A DNA stretch of 64,000 bases from positions 2,584,501 to 2,648,500 of the forward strand of contig NZ_CABVGP010000001.1 in assembly GCF_902497555.1 (NCBI RefSeq). The letters are read 5' to 3'. The stretch is from Amycolatopsis camponoti. GTDB taxonomy: Bacteria > Actinomycetota > Actinomycetes > Mycobacteriales > Pseudonocardiaceae. This document shows, in pieces, positions 52,946 to 61,424 of the stretch. The stretch's first letter is position 1, and each line of letters starts with the position of its first letter. The notes under the pieces were generated by a model. The model had not been told where the DNA came from. It saw nothing but the letters and a program-made list of their open reading frames with translations, and made no database searches. Both the position numbers and the translations under genes were made by a program.

Positions 52946-55813
52946 ATGCGGGCGAGAAAGCTGAGAGCCGGACCGGTGCTGCTGGTCGTGGTGGCCCTCG
53001 GACTGGCCGGAGCCGCCGCACCGGCGTCCGCCGCGGACTACGAGCGGCTGCTCAACGGCAGCTTCTCCAGCGGCACCTCCGACCCGTGGTGGGCCGGGTC
53101 GGGCACGAGCGGCCGCGTGACCGGTGGCGAGTTCTGCACCGACGTCCCCGGCGGCACGGCCAACGGCTACGACGCGCTGTCCGGCCAGAACGGGGTGCCG
53201 TTCGAGGCGGGCCAGCAGTACACCCTGACCTTCGACGCGCACGCGACGACCACCCAGCAGATCTCCGCCGTCGCCGGGGAAGCCGTGTCACCCTACCGGC
53301 AGATCTCCCGGACCGACCTGACCGTCACCCCGTCCACGCAGCACTTCACGGTCACGTTCACGTCCACAGTGGACTTCCCGGCGGCGGGCAACGGCCAGCT
53401 GGCGTTCTGGTTCGGCGGCCAGGCCGCCGCCAACACCGTGTGCCTGGACAACATCTCGCTGATCGGCGGCGTCCTCCCGCCCGGCGGCCTGCCGCCGACG
53501 AGCGGCATCCGGGTGAACCAGGAGAGCTACGCGCCCGGGCTGCCCAAGCGGGCCACGCTGATCAGCGACTCGGCCACCGCGCAGACCTGGACGTTGAAGA
53601 ATTCCGCCGGCACCGCGGTGGCCACCGGCCGGACGACGCCACGGGGCGCGGACGCGGCCTCCGGGGAAAACGTGCACGAAATCGACTTCTCCGCCTACGA
53701 CACCGTGGGGACCGGGTACACGCTGAGCGTCGGGACCGAGACGAGCTTCCCGTTCGGCATCTCCGCCGCCGGGCTGCAGCGGCTGCGCTCCGACTCACTG
53801 GCGTTCTTCTACCACCAGCGCAGCGGTATCGCGATCGACGCCGCGTACGTCGGCGCCGCCTACGCGCGTCCGGCCGGGCACGTGAACGTCGCGCCGAACC
53901 AGGGTGACGACAACGTCCCCTGCCGGGCGGACCTGGACTGCGGCTACACCCTCGACGTGCGCGGCGGCTGGTACGACGCGGGTGACCACGGCAAGTACGT
54001 CGTCAACGGCGGGATCGCGGCGTGGGAGCTGCTCGACGAGTACGAGCGGGCACTGCGGCTGGGCGACGCGAGCGCGCTGGGCGACGGCACGCTGGCCATC
54101 CCGGAACGGGCCAACGGCGTGCCGGACATCCTCGACGAAGCGCGGTGGGAGGTCGACTTCCTGCTCGCCATGCAGGTGCCGGACGGCGCACCGCACGCGG
54201 GCATGGTGCACCACAAGATCCACGACGCGCAGTGGACGTCCCTGCCCACCCGGCCGGACCAGGACAGCCAGCCGCGCCGGCTGTCGCCGCCGAGCACCGC
54301 GGCGACGTTGAACATGGCAGCGGTCGCCGCGCAGGCGTCCCGGCTGTGGCGGACCACCGACCCGGCGTACTCGGCGAAGCTGCTGGCCGCGGCGCGGAAG
54401 GCGTACGCCGCGGCCAAGGCGAACCCGGCCGCGCTCGCCGATCCGAACGACGGCACCGGCGGTGGCACCTACAGCGACAACACCGTCACCGACGAGTTCT
54501 ACTGGGCCGCCGCGGAGCTGTTCACGACCACGGGCGAGAGCGCGTACCGGGCCGACGTCACCGGCTCTCCGCTCTACCGCGGGAAGAGCTTCACCACGCA
54601 CGGCTTCGACTGGGCCTCGACGGGTGCGCTCGGGGACATCACGCTCGCGGTGGTGCCGACCGACCTGCCGGCCGCGGACGTCGCGGCGATCAGGACGGCG
54701 ATCACGACGACCGCCGACAGCCACCTGGCCCAGATGGCCGAGATGGGCTACCCGGCGCCCTACCGGACGGCCGACGGCTCGTACGAATGGGGGTCCAACG
54801 GCCTGGTGGCCAACAACGGCGTCGTGCTCGCCCTGGCCTACGACCTCACCCGGCAGGCCAGGTACCGCGACGGCGCGTTCGCGGCGATGGACTACCTGCT
54901 CGGCCGCAACCCGGCGAACTACTCCTACGTGTCCGGCCACGGCGACCAGCCGGTGCGCAACGTGCACCACCGGTTCTGGGCGCACCAGCTGGACGCGTCG
55001 CTGCCGTCCGCGCCGCCCGGCGCGCTGTCCGGCGGCCCCAACAGCGGCCTGCAGGACCCGACCGCGGCCCGGCTGCTCACCGGGTGCGCACCGCAGCGCT
55101 GCTTCGTCGACGACATCCAGGCGTACTCGGTGAACGAGGTCGCGATCAACTGGAACGCGGCGCTGGCCTGGCTGGCCGGCTGGACCGCCGAGAAGTCGGC
55201 GTCCACCGTGGACACGACCCCGCCGTCCGCGCCCGGCACTCCCGCGGTGTCCGCCGTGTCGGACAGCGGCGCCACGGTGACCTGGACGGCGGCCGCGGAT
55301 CCGGAAAGCGGCGTCCGGGGCTACGACGTGGTCCGGGTGGCCGGTTCGGTCCGCACGGTGCTGACCACGGTCACCGGGACGACGGCGACCTTGACGGGCC
55401 TGTCCCCGTCGACGGCGTACACGGTGGTCGTGGTGGCGCGCAACGGCGCGGGCACGACGAGCCCGGATTCGCCCGCCGCGTCGTTCACGACCCGGCCGGC
55501 GGGCGGCTGCGCGGTGACGTACGCGGCGAACACGTGGAACGGCGGCTTCACCGCGACGGTCACCGTGAAGAACACCGGCACCACGGCGTGGAACGGCTGG
55601 AAACTGGGCTTCACGTTCCCCGGCACCCAGAAGGTGACGCAGGGCTGGTCGGCGACGTGGGCGCAGTCCGGGGCGGAGGTGACCGCCACGGCGCTGTCCT
55701 GGAACGCTTCGGTCGCCCCGGGGCAGTCGGTCGCGATCGGCTTCAACGGCAGCTACACGGGAACCAACCCGAACCCGCCGGCCTTCGCGGTCGACGGGAG
55801 GACGTGCGGCTGA
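52946..55813 (+). CDS. Secreted GH9 endoglucanase with CBM4/9, Ig, fn3 and CBM2 domains
   Basis: The 955-residue product has a signal peptide (to about 30), a CBM4_9 (about 31-175), a CelD-type Ig domain (about 185-280), a GH9 (alpha/alpha)6 barrel (about 285-745), an fn3 domain (about 760-845) and a CBM2 (about 853-955). GH9 marks are GGWYDAGDHGKYV with the two catalytic Asps, NYSYVSGHG, and the acid Glu in YSVNEVAINWNAALAW. GAGGAG stands 7 nt before ATG 52946. It is divergent from the GH6 gene and shares its CebR-controlled region; together they form an endo-acting cellulase pair. Confidence 0.94.
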   Translation: MRARKLRAGPVLLVVVALGLAGAAAPASAADYERLLNGSFSSGTSDPWWAGSGTSGRVTGGEFCTDVPGGTANGYDALSGQNGVPFEAGQQYTLTFDAHATTTQQISAVAGEAVSPYRQISRTDLTVTPSTQHFTVTFTSTVDFPAAGNGQLAFWFGGQAAANTVCLDNISLIGGVLPPGGLPPTSGIRVNQESYAPGLPKRATLISDSATAQTWTLKNSAGTAVATGRTTPRGADAASGENVHEIDFSAYDTVGTGYTLSVGTETSFPFGISAAGLQRLRSDSLAFFYHQRSGIAIDAAYVGAAYARPAGHVNVAPNQGDDNVPCRADLDCGYTLDVRGGWYDAGDHGKYVVNGGIAAWELLDEYERALRLGDASALGDGTLAIPERANGVPDILDEARWEVDFLLAMQVPDGAPHAGMVHHKIHDAQWTSLPTRPDQDSQPRRLSPPSTAATLNMAAVAAQASRLWRTTDPAYSAKLLAAARKAYAAAKANPAALADPNDGTGGGTYSDNTVTDEFYWAAAELFTTTGESAYRADVTGSPLYRGKSFTTHGFDWASTGALGDITLAVVPTDLPAADVAAIRTAITTTADSHLAQMAEMGYPAPYRTADGSYEWGSNGLVANNGVVLALAYDLTRQARYRDGAFAAMDYLLGRNPANYSYVSGHGDQPVRNVHHRFWAHQLDASLPSAPPGALSGGPNSGLQDPTAARLLTGCAPQRCFVDDIQAYSVNEVAINWNAALAWLAGWTAEKSASTVDTTPPSAPGTPAVSAVSDSGATVTWTAAADPESGVRGYDVVRVAGSVRTVLTTVTGTTATLTGLSPSTAYTVVVVARNGAGTTSPDSPAASFTTRPAGGCAVTYAANTWNGGFTATVTVKNTGTTAWNGWKLGFTFPGTQKVTQGWSATWAQSGAEVTATALSWNASVAPGQSVAIGFNGSYTGTNPNPPAFAVDGRTCG

Positions 55814-55820
55814 CGGGAAC

Positions 55821-55863
55821 CGGCGCGAACCGACGGCGGTCTGGCCGCCGCCGGTTCGCGCCG
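55821..55863. terminator. Bidirectional terminator after the GH9 gene
   Basis: CGGCGCGAACCG and CGGCGG pair with CCGCCG and CGGTTCGCGCCG around a short loop, 8 bp past the GH9 stop and 12 bp past the stop of the convergent regulator. Confidence 0.8.
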
Positions 55864-55875
55864 ACCCGGCGCACC

Positions 55876-56208
55876 TCACGGAATACGGGCGTCGCCGACG
55901 ATGCGGTGCAGTGCGGCGACGTGTCCGCGGTAGGCGGACCGGCCGGTTTCGCTGAGGTGGAGCCAGACCCGCTGCCGGGTGTCGCGCACCGCGCGCCGCT
56001 GCGTGACGTAGCCGGCCTCGGCCAGCGCCGCGATGTGCTTGCTGAGCGCGGACTTGCTGATGTCCAGCAGGGTCAGCAACGCGCCGAACTCGATCTCGCG
56101 GACGGGCTCCAGTGCCGCGCAGACCCGCAACCGGACCGGCGCGTGGATCAGGTGGTCGAACCCGTCCTCGGCCGCGGTGCCCGGCTCGGTCTCCCGCGAC
56201 CGGGTCAC
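55876..56208 (-). CDS. Winged-helix transcriptional regulator, coupled to a membrane protein gene
   Basis: The 110-residue protein has a winged helix of the HTH_34/MarR-like type (about 20-95): FDHLIHAPVRLRVCAALEPVREIEFGALLTLLDISKSALSKHIAALAEAGYV. A GTG start overlaps the stop of the upstream membrane protein gene (GTGA), so expression is coupled. Regulators of this kind often act with a neighbouring membrane or ABC gene. The inverted repeat at 56667-56683 before the pair is its likely operator. Confidence 0.82.
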   Translation of the reverse strand: MTRSRETEPGTAAEDGFDHLIHAPVRLRVCAALEPVREIEFGALLTLLDISKSALSKHIAALAEAGYVTQRRAVRDTRQRVWLHLSETGRSAYRGHVAALHRIVGDARIP

Positions 56209-56651
56209 CGGCGGCCGGCTCGGGCGGTGAGGGTGAGCCCGACGCCGGTGAACAGCCCGAACACCAGGACCGCGGCCACGATCGGCGACCAGGGCGACCA
56301 CCAGTCCAGCCGCTGCGCGACCGCGTCCGCGAGGATCACCACGGCCGCCGGCCCGTACAGCGCGAGCACTTCACGCGCGGTCATCGCGCTGCGGACCCAG
56401 CCCTCGCAGACACCGCGTTGCCGGCCGGCGATGTGCGCCATCTTCACCAGGCCGAGCGTGACGACCGCCGCGACCGCCAGGCCCCACCAGCCGGGCAGCA
56501 GAACGGCCGCGGTCCCCGCGCTCAGACCGGCTCCGGTCACCAGCCAGTACCAGGCCGGATAGCCGCTCCACGCCACGCGTGCCCGGCTGCTCCGCACCTG
56601 CGCCAGCGCTGCCGACGCGTCCGGAACGCTGATGGATCCGTTGGTTTCCAT
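56205..56651 (-). CDS. Small membrane protein, function unknown
   Basis: I do not recognise the family with certainty. The 148-residue protein has four hydrophobic segments (about 33-50, 52-72, 93-112 and 120-140). It resembles small membrane proteins often coded beside the same winged-helix regulators. A TACAGT -10-like box lies 14 bp before its ATG, and the operator repeat 56667-56683 lies just upstream of that box. Confidence 0.72.
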   Translation of the reverse strand: METNGSISVPDASAALAQVRSSRARVAWSGYPAWYWLVTGAGLSAGTAAVLLPGWWGLAVAAVVTLGLVKMAHIAGRQRGVCEGWVRSAMTAREVLALYGPAAVVILADAVAQRLDWWSPWSPIVAAVLVFGLFTGVGLTLTARAGRR

Positions 56652-56666
56652 GTCGGCAACTGTAGA

Positions 56667-56683
56667 GTTTCCAAGATGGAAAC
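56667..56683. promoter_or_regulatory. Operator-like repeat GTTTCCA-AGA-TGGAAAC
   Basis: A perfect inverted repeat with 7-bp arms and a 3-bp spacer, overlapping the -35 region of the membrane protein/regulator pair. Another TGGAAAC half-site spans the start codon. Confidence 0.65.
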
Positions 56684-56717
56684 GCAAGGCTCGGCGGGAC
56701 GATGAGGTGACTCCCGG

Positions 56718-57875
56718 CTACTCGAACACCCCGTAGCCCGCGACGGCGTGGGCGCGGACGCCGTCCATGTCGAGCTCCACGCCGATGCCGGGGGTATCGG
56801 GCAGCGTGATGTAGCCGTCCTTGACGATCGAGCCGCTGCCGTCGGGGGCGTGGACGTAGCTGTCCCACACCTCGCGCTCCTCGAGGGCGTGCCATTCCTG
56901 GACGAGGAAGTTGGGGATCGCGCCGCACTGGTGCGACGTGGCCATCGTGCCCAGCGGCGTCGACACCAGGTGCGGGGCGAACGGGATGTAGTGCAGCTCC
57001 GCGAGGTTGGCGATCTTCTTGGCCTCGGCGAGGCCGCCGCACTTCGGCACGTCCGGCTCGATGACGTCCACGGCGCCGCGTTCGAGCAGCTCGCGGAAAC
57101 CCCAGCGCAGGTAAAGGTTTTCTCCCGCGCAGATCGGCGTGCGGGTCTGCTCGCGCACCCGCACGAGCGCGTCCACGTTCTCCGCCGGCAGCGGCTCCTC
57201 GAGCCACATCAGGCGGAACGGCTCGAGCTCCCACGAGATCCGGCACGCGCTCGGCACGTCGTAGCGGGCGTGGAGGTCGATGGCCAGGTCGACGTCCGGG
57301 CCGATCGCCTCCCGGACCGCGGCCACGCGCTCGACCATCGAACGCAGCTCGGCGGCGTTGATCGTGTGGTTGAAGGCGTCGAACTTGGCCGGGTGGCGCA
57401 GGTCGTCGATGTCGAACTTGATCGCGGTGAAGCCTTCGGCGACCATCCGCTGGGCCCGGTCGACGCACCCGGCGATCGAGCCCGCGGGGTCGTCGCCGTC
57501 GCCGCAGTCGGCGTAGAGGCGGATCCGGTCGCGGAACTTGCCGCCGAGCATCCGGTACACCGGCTGGCCCGCGGCCTTGCCGGCGAGGTCCCACAGCGCC
57601 AGCTCGATCCCGGACAGGGCGATCACGAACACCCCGCTCTGCGCGCCCGCGAAAACCTTGCTGCGGCGCAGTTTTTCCCAGCAGCGCTCGACGTTGCGCG
57701 GGTCCTCGCCGATCAGCAGGGGCGTCAGCGACTCGATCATCCCGACGACGGCACCCGCGCCGGCATCGGGATTGGCCTCGCCGAACCCGCTGAGGCCTTC
57801 GTCGGTGTCGATCCGGACCAGCGTGGCCTGACCGTGGTAGGCCACCACCGCCGTCGTGACGTTCACGATCCGCAT
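56718..57875 (-). CDS. Enolase-superfamily acid-sugar dehydratase
   Basis: The 385-residue protein has the capping domain (about 1-125) and barrel (about 130-365) of the mandelate racemase/muconate-lactonizing superfamily. Metal and catalytic candidates are IKFDIDD, the Asp and His in AIDLHARYD, WLEEPLPAEN, CAGENLY and the His in FAPHLVSTPLG. The D-L-H-A-R motif is typical of aldonic-acid dehydratases, such as galactonate or mannonate types. The substrate cannot be fixed by eye. GGGAGA precedes ATG 57875. It is divergent from a FadR gene that probably controls it. Confidence 0.87.
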   Translation of the reverse strand: MRIVNVTTAVVAYHGQATLVRIDTDEGLSGFGEANPDAGAGAVVGMIESLTPLLIGEDPRNVERCWEKLRRSKVFAGAQSGVFVIALSGIELALWDLAGKAAGQPVYRMLGGKFRDRIRLYADCGDGDDPAGSIAGCVDRAQRMVAEGFTAIKFDIDDLRHPAKFDAFNHTINAAELRSMVERVAAVREAIGPDVDLAIDLHARYDVPSACRISWELEPFRLMWLEEPLPAENVDALVRVREQTRTPICAGENLYLRWGFRELLERGAVDVIEPDVPKCGGLAEAKKIANLAELHYIPFAPHLVSTPLGTMATSHQCGAIPNFLVQEWHALEEREVWDSYVHAPDGSGSIVKDGYITLPDTPGIGVELDMDGVRAHAVAGYGVFE

Positions 57876-57925
57876 TGCTCTCCCGCCGCAGGGTAGTGCC
57901 GAGAAAGGACTGTCGCGATGTCGAA

Positions 57926-57938
57926 CTTGTCCGATAAG
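57926..57938. promoter_or_regulatory. Near-palindromic operator CTTGTCCGATAAG
   Basis: Arms CTTGTC and GATAAG match at 5 of 6 pairs around a central C, 8 bp before the FadR start and in the 71-bp divergent gap. The form is typical of FadR-subfamily sites in sugar-acid loci. Confidence 0.55.
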
Positions 57939-57946
57939 CTGATGAC

Positions 57947-58693
57947 ATGCCAAGGAGACAAGAGTCTCCGGACGCTGTCAAGGTCCGGACTCTTCCGGTG
58001 CAGGTGGCGGCCCACCTGACCCGGCGCATCGTCAAGGGCGAAATCGAGGACGGCCGGGCGCCGTCGGAACTCGAGATCTCGACTGAGTTCGGAGTTTCCC
58101 GCGTCGTGGCGCGGGAGACGCTCAAGATCCTCGCCTCGCTCGACATCGTCGACGTCGCCCAGGGCCGCCGGGTCGTCGTGCGCCCCCGCGCGGAGTGGGA
58201 CTACTTGAACCCGTTGCTGATCGAGTGGCTGCCCACGGAGATCGTCGACGAGCTGTTGCAGGAACTGCACCAGATGCGCGCACTGCTCGAACCCGAACTG
58301 GCCGCCATGGCCGCCGCCAGCATCACCGACGAGACGCTGGCCCGGCTCGGGGACGAGATCGTCCGCATGGCGGCGCTCGAGGCGGATCCCGAGGCCTACC
58401 TCGAAGTCGACCACGAATTCCACATGGAGATCTGCCGGGCGGCCGACAACCGCATCCTCGACCGGATCATGTACTCCGCACGCTGGCTGGGCACGGCCAG
58501 CCGGCGCCTCACCAACGAGGCGCCGGCCGGGCTGCACCGCGCCACCGCCCAGCACACGGAGATCTACGAGGCGCTCGTGGCGCGCGACCCCTCGGCCGCC
58601 CGCGCGGCGATGCGCGAGCACCTGAGCAACAACTACTCCACGCTCCTCGCGGAGAAGGAGCAGCGAAGCAAGCGGGCCGCCAAGCGGCGTTAG
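57947..58693 (+). CDS. GntR-family transcriptional regulator, FadR subfamily
   Basis: The 248-residue protein has a winged helix (about 12-80, APSELEISTEFGVSRVVARETLKIL) and an FCD domain (about 95-230) with the metal-binding Asp/His set EVDHEFHMEICRAADNR and HTEIYEALVARD. It probably senses the acid sugar handled by the locus. The last 15 residues are very basic. The product differs strongly from the other FadR protein at 1641. Confidence 0.9.
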   Translation: MPRRQESPDAVKVRTLPVQVAAHLTRRIVKGEIEDGRAPSELEISTEFGVSRVVARETLKILASLDIVDVAQGRRVVVRPRAEWDYLNPLLIEWLPTEIVDELLQELHQMRALLEPELAAMAAASITDETLARLGDEIVRMAALEADPEAYLEVDHEFHMEICRAADNRILDRIMYSARWLGTASRRLTNEAPAGLHRATAQHTEIYEALVARDPSAARAAMREHLSNNYSTLLAEKEQRSKRAAKRR

Positions 58694-58743
58694 CACCCCC
58701 TGCACGACCGAGTTCCGGAACCGATGACGAGGACGGACGAGGC

Positions 58744-59892
58744 ATGGCAGCATCCGCGATCCCGCCTATCCGGCTGGGGCTGATCGGCACCGGGCTCGCG
58801 GTGGAAAAGCTGCACTGGCCGGCGTTGCGCACGCTCGCCGACCGGTTCACGGTCACCGCGTTCACCGACTCCGCCGACGAGCAGAGCACAAGGTTCGCCG
58901 CCTACAGCGGGACCGATCCGGCACTGGCCGTCGCCGACCGGACCGCGCTGCTGGCCCGCGACGACGTGGACGCCGTGCTGATCTCGGTGCCGATCCCGCA
59001 CCTGTACGAAGTGGCGCGAGACGCGCTCACGGCCGGCAAGCAGGTGCTCTGCGAGAAGCCGGCCGGGGGCGACGCGGAACAGGCCGCCGACTTCCTCGCC
59101 CTGGCGGCCGGGCACCCGGACCGCACGTTCATGGTGGGCGAGAACTACTTCTACCGCGACGACCTGCGCTACGCCCGCGCGTTGCTCGACGACGGCGCGA
59201 TCGGCCGCCCGCACCTGATGGCGTGGCGGCACGCCGGGCGGTCGGTGCCCCGCGAGGGCAGTTTCACCGGAACGCCGTGGCGGCAGCGGCCGCAGTACCG
59301 CGGTGGCGTGCACCTCGACTTCGGCGTGCACCACATCGCCCAGATCCGGTTGCTCTGCGGCGACATCGCGCGGGTGCACGGTGCCGTGCAGGCGGCCAAC
59401 AGCACGATCGACGCACCGTCGGACCTCACGCTCACCCTCGTCTTCACCGGAGGCGCCATCGGCAACTACACCGCGTCCTTCCCCGAAATCCCGGTGCCGC
59501 CCGAACCCAACGACATGCGGCTGTACGGCACCGAGGGCGTGCTCGTGCTCGCCGGATCCGAGTCGGAGCGCCGCGTGACGCGCAGCAGCCCCGACGCCAC
59601 CACCCACACGACGGTCTTCCGCGGCAGCGACAACGGCTACCGCGCGGAGCTCCTCGACTTCGCCGACGCCGTGCAGTTCGGCGTGCGGCCGGTCGGCAGC
59701 GTCGCGCAGAGCGTGGCCAACGCGATGGTCGTCCAGCGGGCGTTCGACTCCGCCGAACAGGCGGCCGCACTGACGCTCGACCCCGTGCCCGGCGCGGGCC
59801 CGGTACCGCTGTGGCACCCCCGCGGCTCGACCGGGCTGTTCGACGGGCTGCCAGGACAACGCATCAGCAGTTCGGCGTCCTTCGCCGCTTGA
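58744..59892 (+). CDS. Gfo/Idh/MocA-family oxidoreductase
   Basis: The 382-residue protein has an N-terminal Rossmann domain (RLGLIGTGLAVEKLHWPAL), the family's E-K-P motif in VLCEKPAGG and a C-terminal alpha/beta domain with GGVHLDFGVHHIAQIRLLCG. It should oxidise or reduce a sugar or sugar acid with NAD(P). The gap to the FadR gene is 50 bp and to the binding protein 95 bp. Confidence 0.9.
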   Translation: MAASAIPPIRLGLIGTGLAVEKLHWPALRTLADRFTVTAFTDSADEQSTRFAAYSGTDPALAVADRTALLARDDVDAVLISVPIPHLYEVARDALTAGKQVLCEKPAGGDAEQAADFLALAAGHPDRTFMVGENYFYRDDLRYARALLDDGAIGRPHLMAWRHAGRSVPREGSFTGTPWRQRPQYRGGVHLDFGVHHIAQIRLLCGDIARVHGAVQAANSTIDAPSDLTLTLVFTGGAIGNYTASFPEIPVPPEPNDMRLYGTEGVLVLAGSESERRVTRSSPDATTHTTVFRGSDNGYRAELLDFADAVQFGVRPVGSVAQSVANAMVVQRAFDSAEQAAALTLDPVPGAGPVPLWHPRGSTGLFDGLPGQRISSSASFAA

Positions 59893-59954
59893 AAGACCCG
59901 CAGCCGGGCGCTCGCCTCGCTGTCCCGCCGGTTGCACCGTCGCCCCGTCGGTAC

Positions 59955-59974
59955 GCGTCCGCTCGATCGGACGC
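59955..59974. promoter_or_regulatory. Inverted repeat GCGTCCG-N6-CGGACGC before the binding-protein gene
   Basis: A perfect repeat with 7-bp arms, 13 bp before the start of the binding protein. It may be an operator or an mRNA hairpin near the ribosome-binding site AAAGGAG. Confidence 0.45.
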
Positions 59975-59987
59975 GAAAGGAGTGGTC

Positions 59988-61424
59988 ATGGAAGAGAAAA
60001 CGGACCTGTCGAGACGTACTTTCCTCGGGATGGGCGCGGGGGTGGGCGCGCTGGGCGTGCTCGGTCTCGCCGGCTGCGGGGGCGGCCCCGCACCCGCGCC
60101 GCAGGTCGACGTCCAGGTACCCCAGGCGCTGCTGGATCAGGCGGCCGCGTTGCGCGGCGGGTCGGTGGGAATGCTTTCGCAGAAGCTGTACTCGGAAGCG
60201 GCCAACAAGGCGCTGGACAAGTCGCTGCAGGCGTTCGCGCAGGCCACCGGCACCACGGTCCGCAACGACCTGGTCTCCGGCGACGCCGGGGACATGGTCG
60301 CGAAGATGGACGCCGAAGTGAAGGCGGGCACGAACCGCGACCTGGCTTTCGTCAGCGACCGGCGGTTCGTCGGCCAGCTCCACAACCTCGGCGCGCTCAC
60401 CGACGTCACCGACGTGGTCACCGACATGAAAGCGCTTTACGGCGAGCCCGCGACCGAGGCCAACGACTACTGCGTGTTCGACGGGCGCTGGTTCGCGATC
60501 CCGTACCACTTCATCGCGTCCGGGATGTACCTGCGCAAGGACTGGTACGCGGAGAAGGGCATCCCGCTCAAGCCGTACTACACGTGGGAAGAGCTGCGCG
60601 ACAACGCGCTGGCGGTCTCCGACCCGGCGAAGCGGCGCTTCGGCTGGGGGCTCACGGTGAACCGCTCCGGCGACGCCAACGGCTTCATCCAGAACGTCAT
60701 CAACGTCTACGGCGGGGCGATCGCGGACAACACCGGCACGAAGGTGGTGTTCAACTCGCCGGAGACCGTCGCCGCCGTCACGTTCATCGGCGACATCTAC
60801 ACGAACCCGAAGTACAAGCCGATGCTCCCACCCGGTATCGGGAGCTGGACCGACTCGAGCAACAACGAGAACTGGCTGGCCGGGATCCTGGGGCTCACGC
60901 TCAACCAGTTCAGCGTCTACGCCGACTCGAAGACCAAGAAGAACCCGGTCTACGGCAACACGCACGTGTTCAACGGAGCCACCGGACCGGCGCTCGACGT
61001 GCCGCTCGCGTACGGCGAGTCCAACTCCTTCGTCGTGTTCAAGGGAGCGAAGAACCCCGACCTGGCCAAAGTGGTGGCGAAGTTCATGGCCGGCGGGACC
61101 GCGCTGCTCGGGGTCGCGAAGGAAGCACCGTGCCTGGTCAACCCCTCGTGGAGCAAGGTGTGGGACTCGGATCCGTACTACACCGGCGGTGACCCGGCCT
61201 TCGCCGCGCTGCGGGAGCAGACCCGTGCCCAGCTCCCGGTGAAGACCAAGACCGGCTACGCGTTCCCCCAGACCCCGAGCCCCGGAGAGCAGGCCGCCAT
61301 CGCCGCCTACCTGCTGACCGACATGATGCAGTCGGTCATCCAGGGCACCAAGCCGGCCGACGCCGTCGCCGCGACCCACGGCCGGATCGTCCAGATCTTC
61401 GAGCAGCAGGGCTATCGGCAATGA
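59988..61424 (+). CDS. Sugar ABC transporter substrate-binding lipoprotein (family 1), Tat signal
   Basis: The 478-residue protein has a twin-arginine signal (SRRTFLGMG) and lipobox LAGC (Cys about 29), followed by a family 1 solute-binding fold with WFAIPYHFIASGMYLRKDWYAEKG and the FKGAKNPDLAKVVAKFMAGG C-terminal part. AAAGGAG precedes ATG 59988. Its stop overlaps the permease start. Confidence 0.9.
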   Translation: MEEKTDLSRRTFLGMGAGVGALGVLGLAGCGGGPAPAPQVDVQVPQALLDQAAALRGGSVGMLSQKLYSEAANKALDKSLQAFAQATGTTVRNDLVSGDAGDMVAKMDAEVKAGTNRDLAFVSDRRFVGQLHNLGALTDVTDVVTDMKALYGEPATEANDYCVFDGRWFAIPYHFIASGMYLRKDWYAEKGIPLKPYYTWEELRDNALAVSDPAKRRFGWGLTVNRSGDANGFIQNVINVYGGAIADNTGTKVVFNSPETVAAVTFIGDIYTNPKYKPMLPPGIGSWTDSSNNENWLAGILGLTLNQFSVYADSKTKKNPVYGNTHVFNGATGPALDVPLAYGESNSFVVFKGAKNPDLAKVVAKFMAGGTALLGVAKEAPCLVNPSWSKVWDSDPYYTGGDPAFAALREQTRAQLPVKTKTGYAFPQTPSPGEQAAIAAYLLTDMMQSVIQGTKPADAVAATHGRIVQIFEQQGYRQ

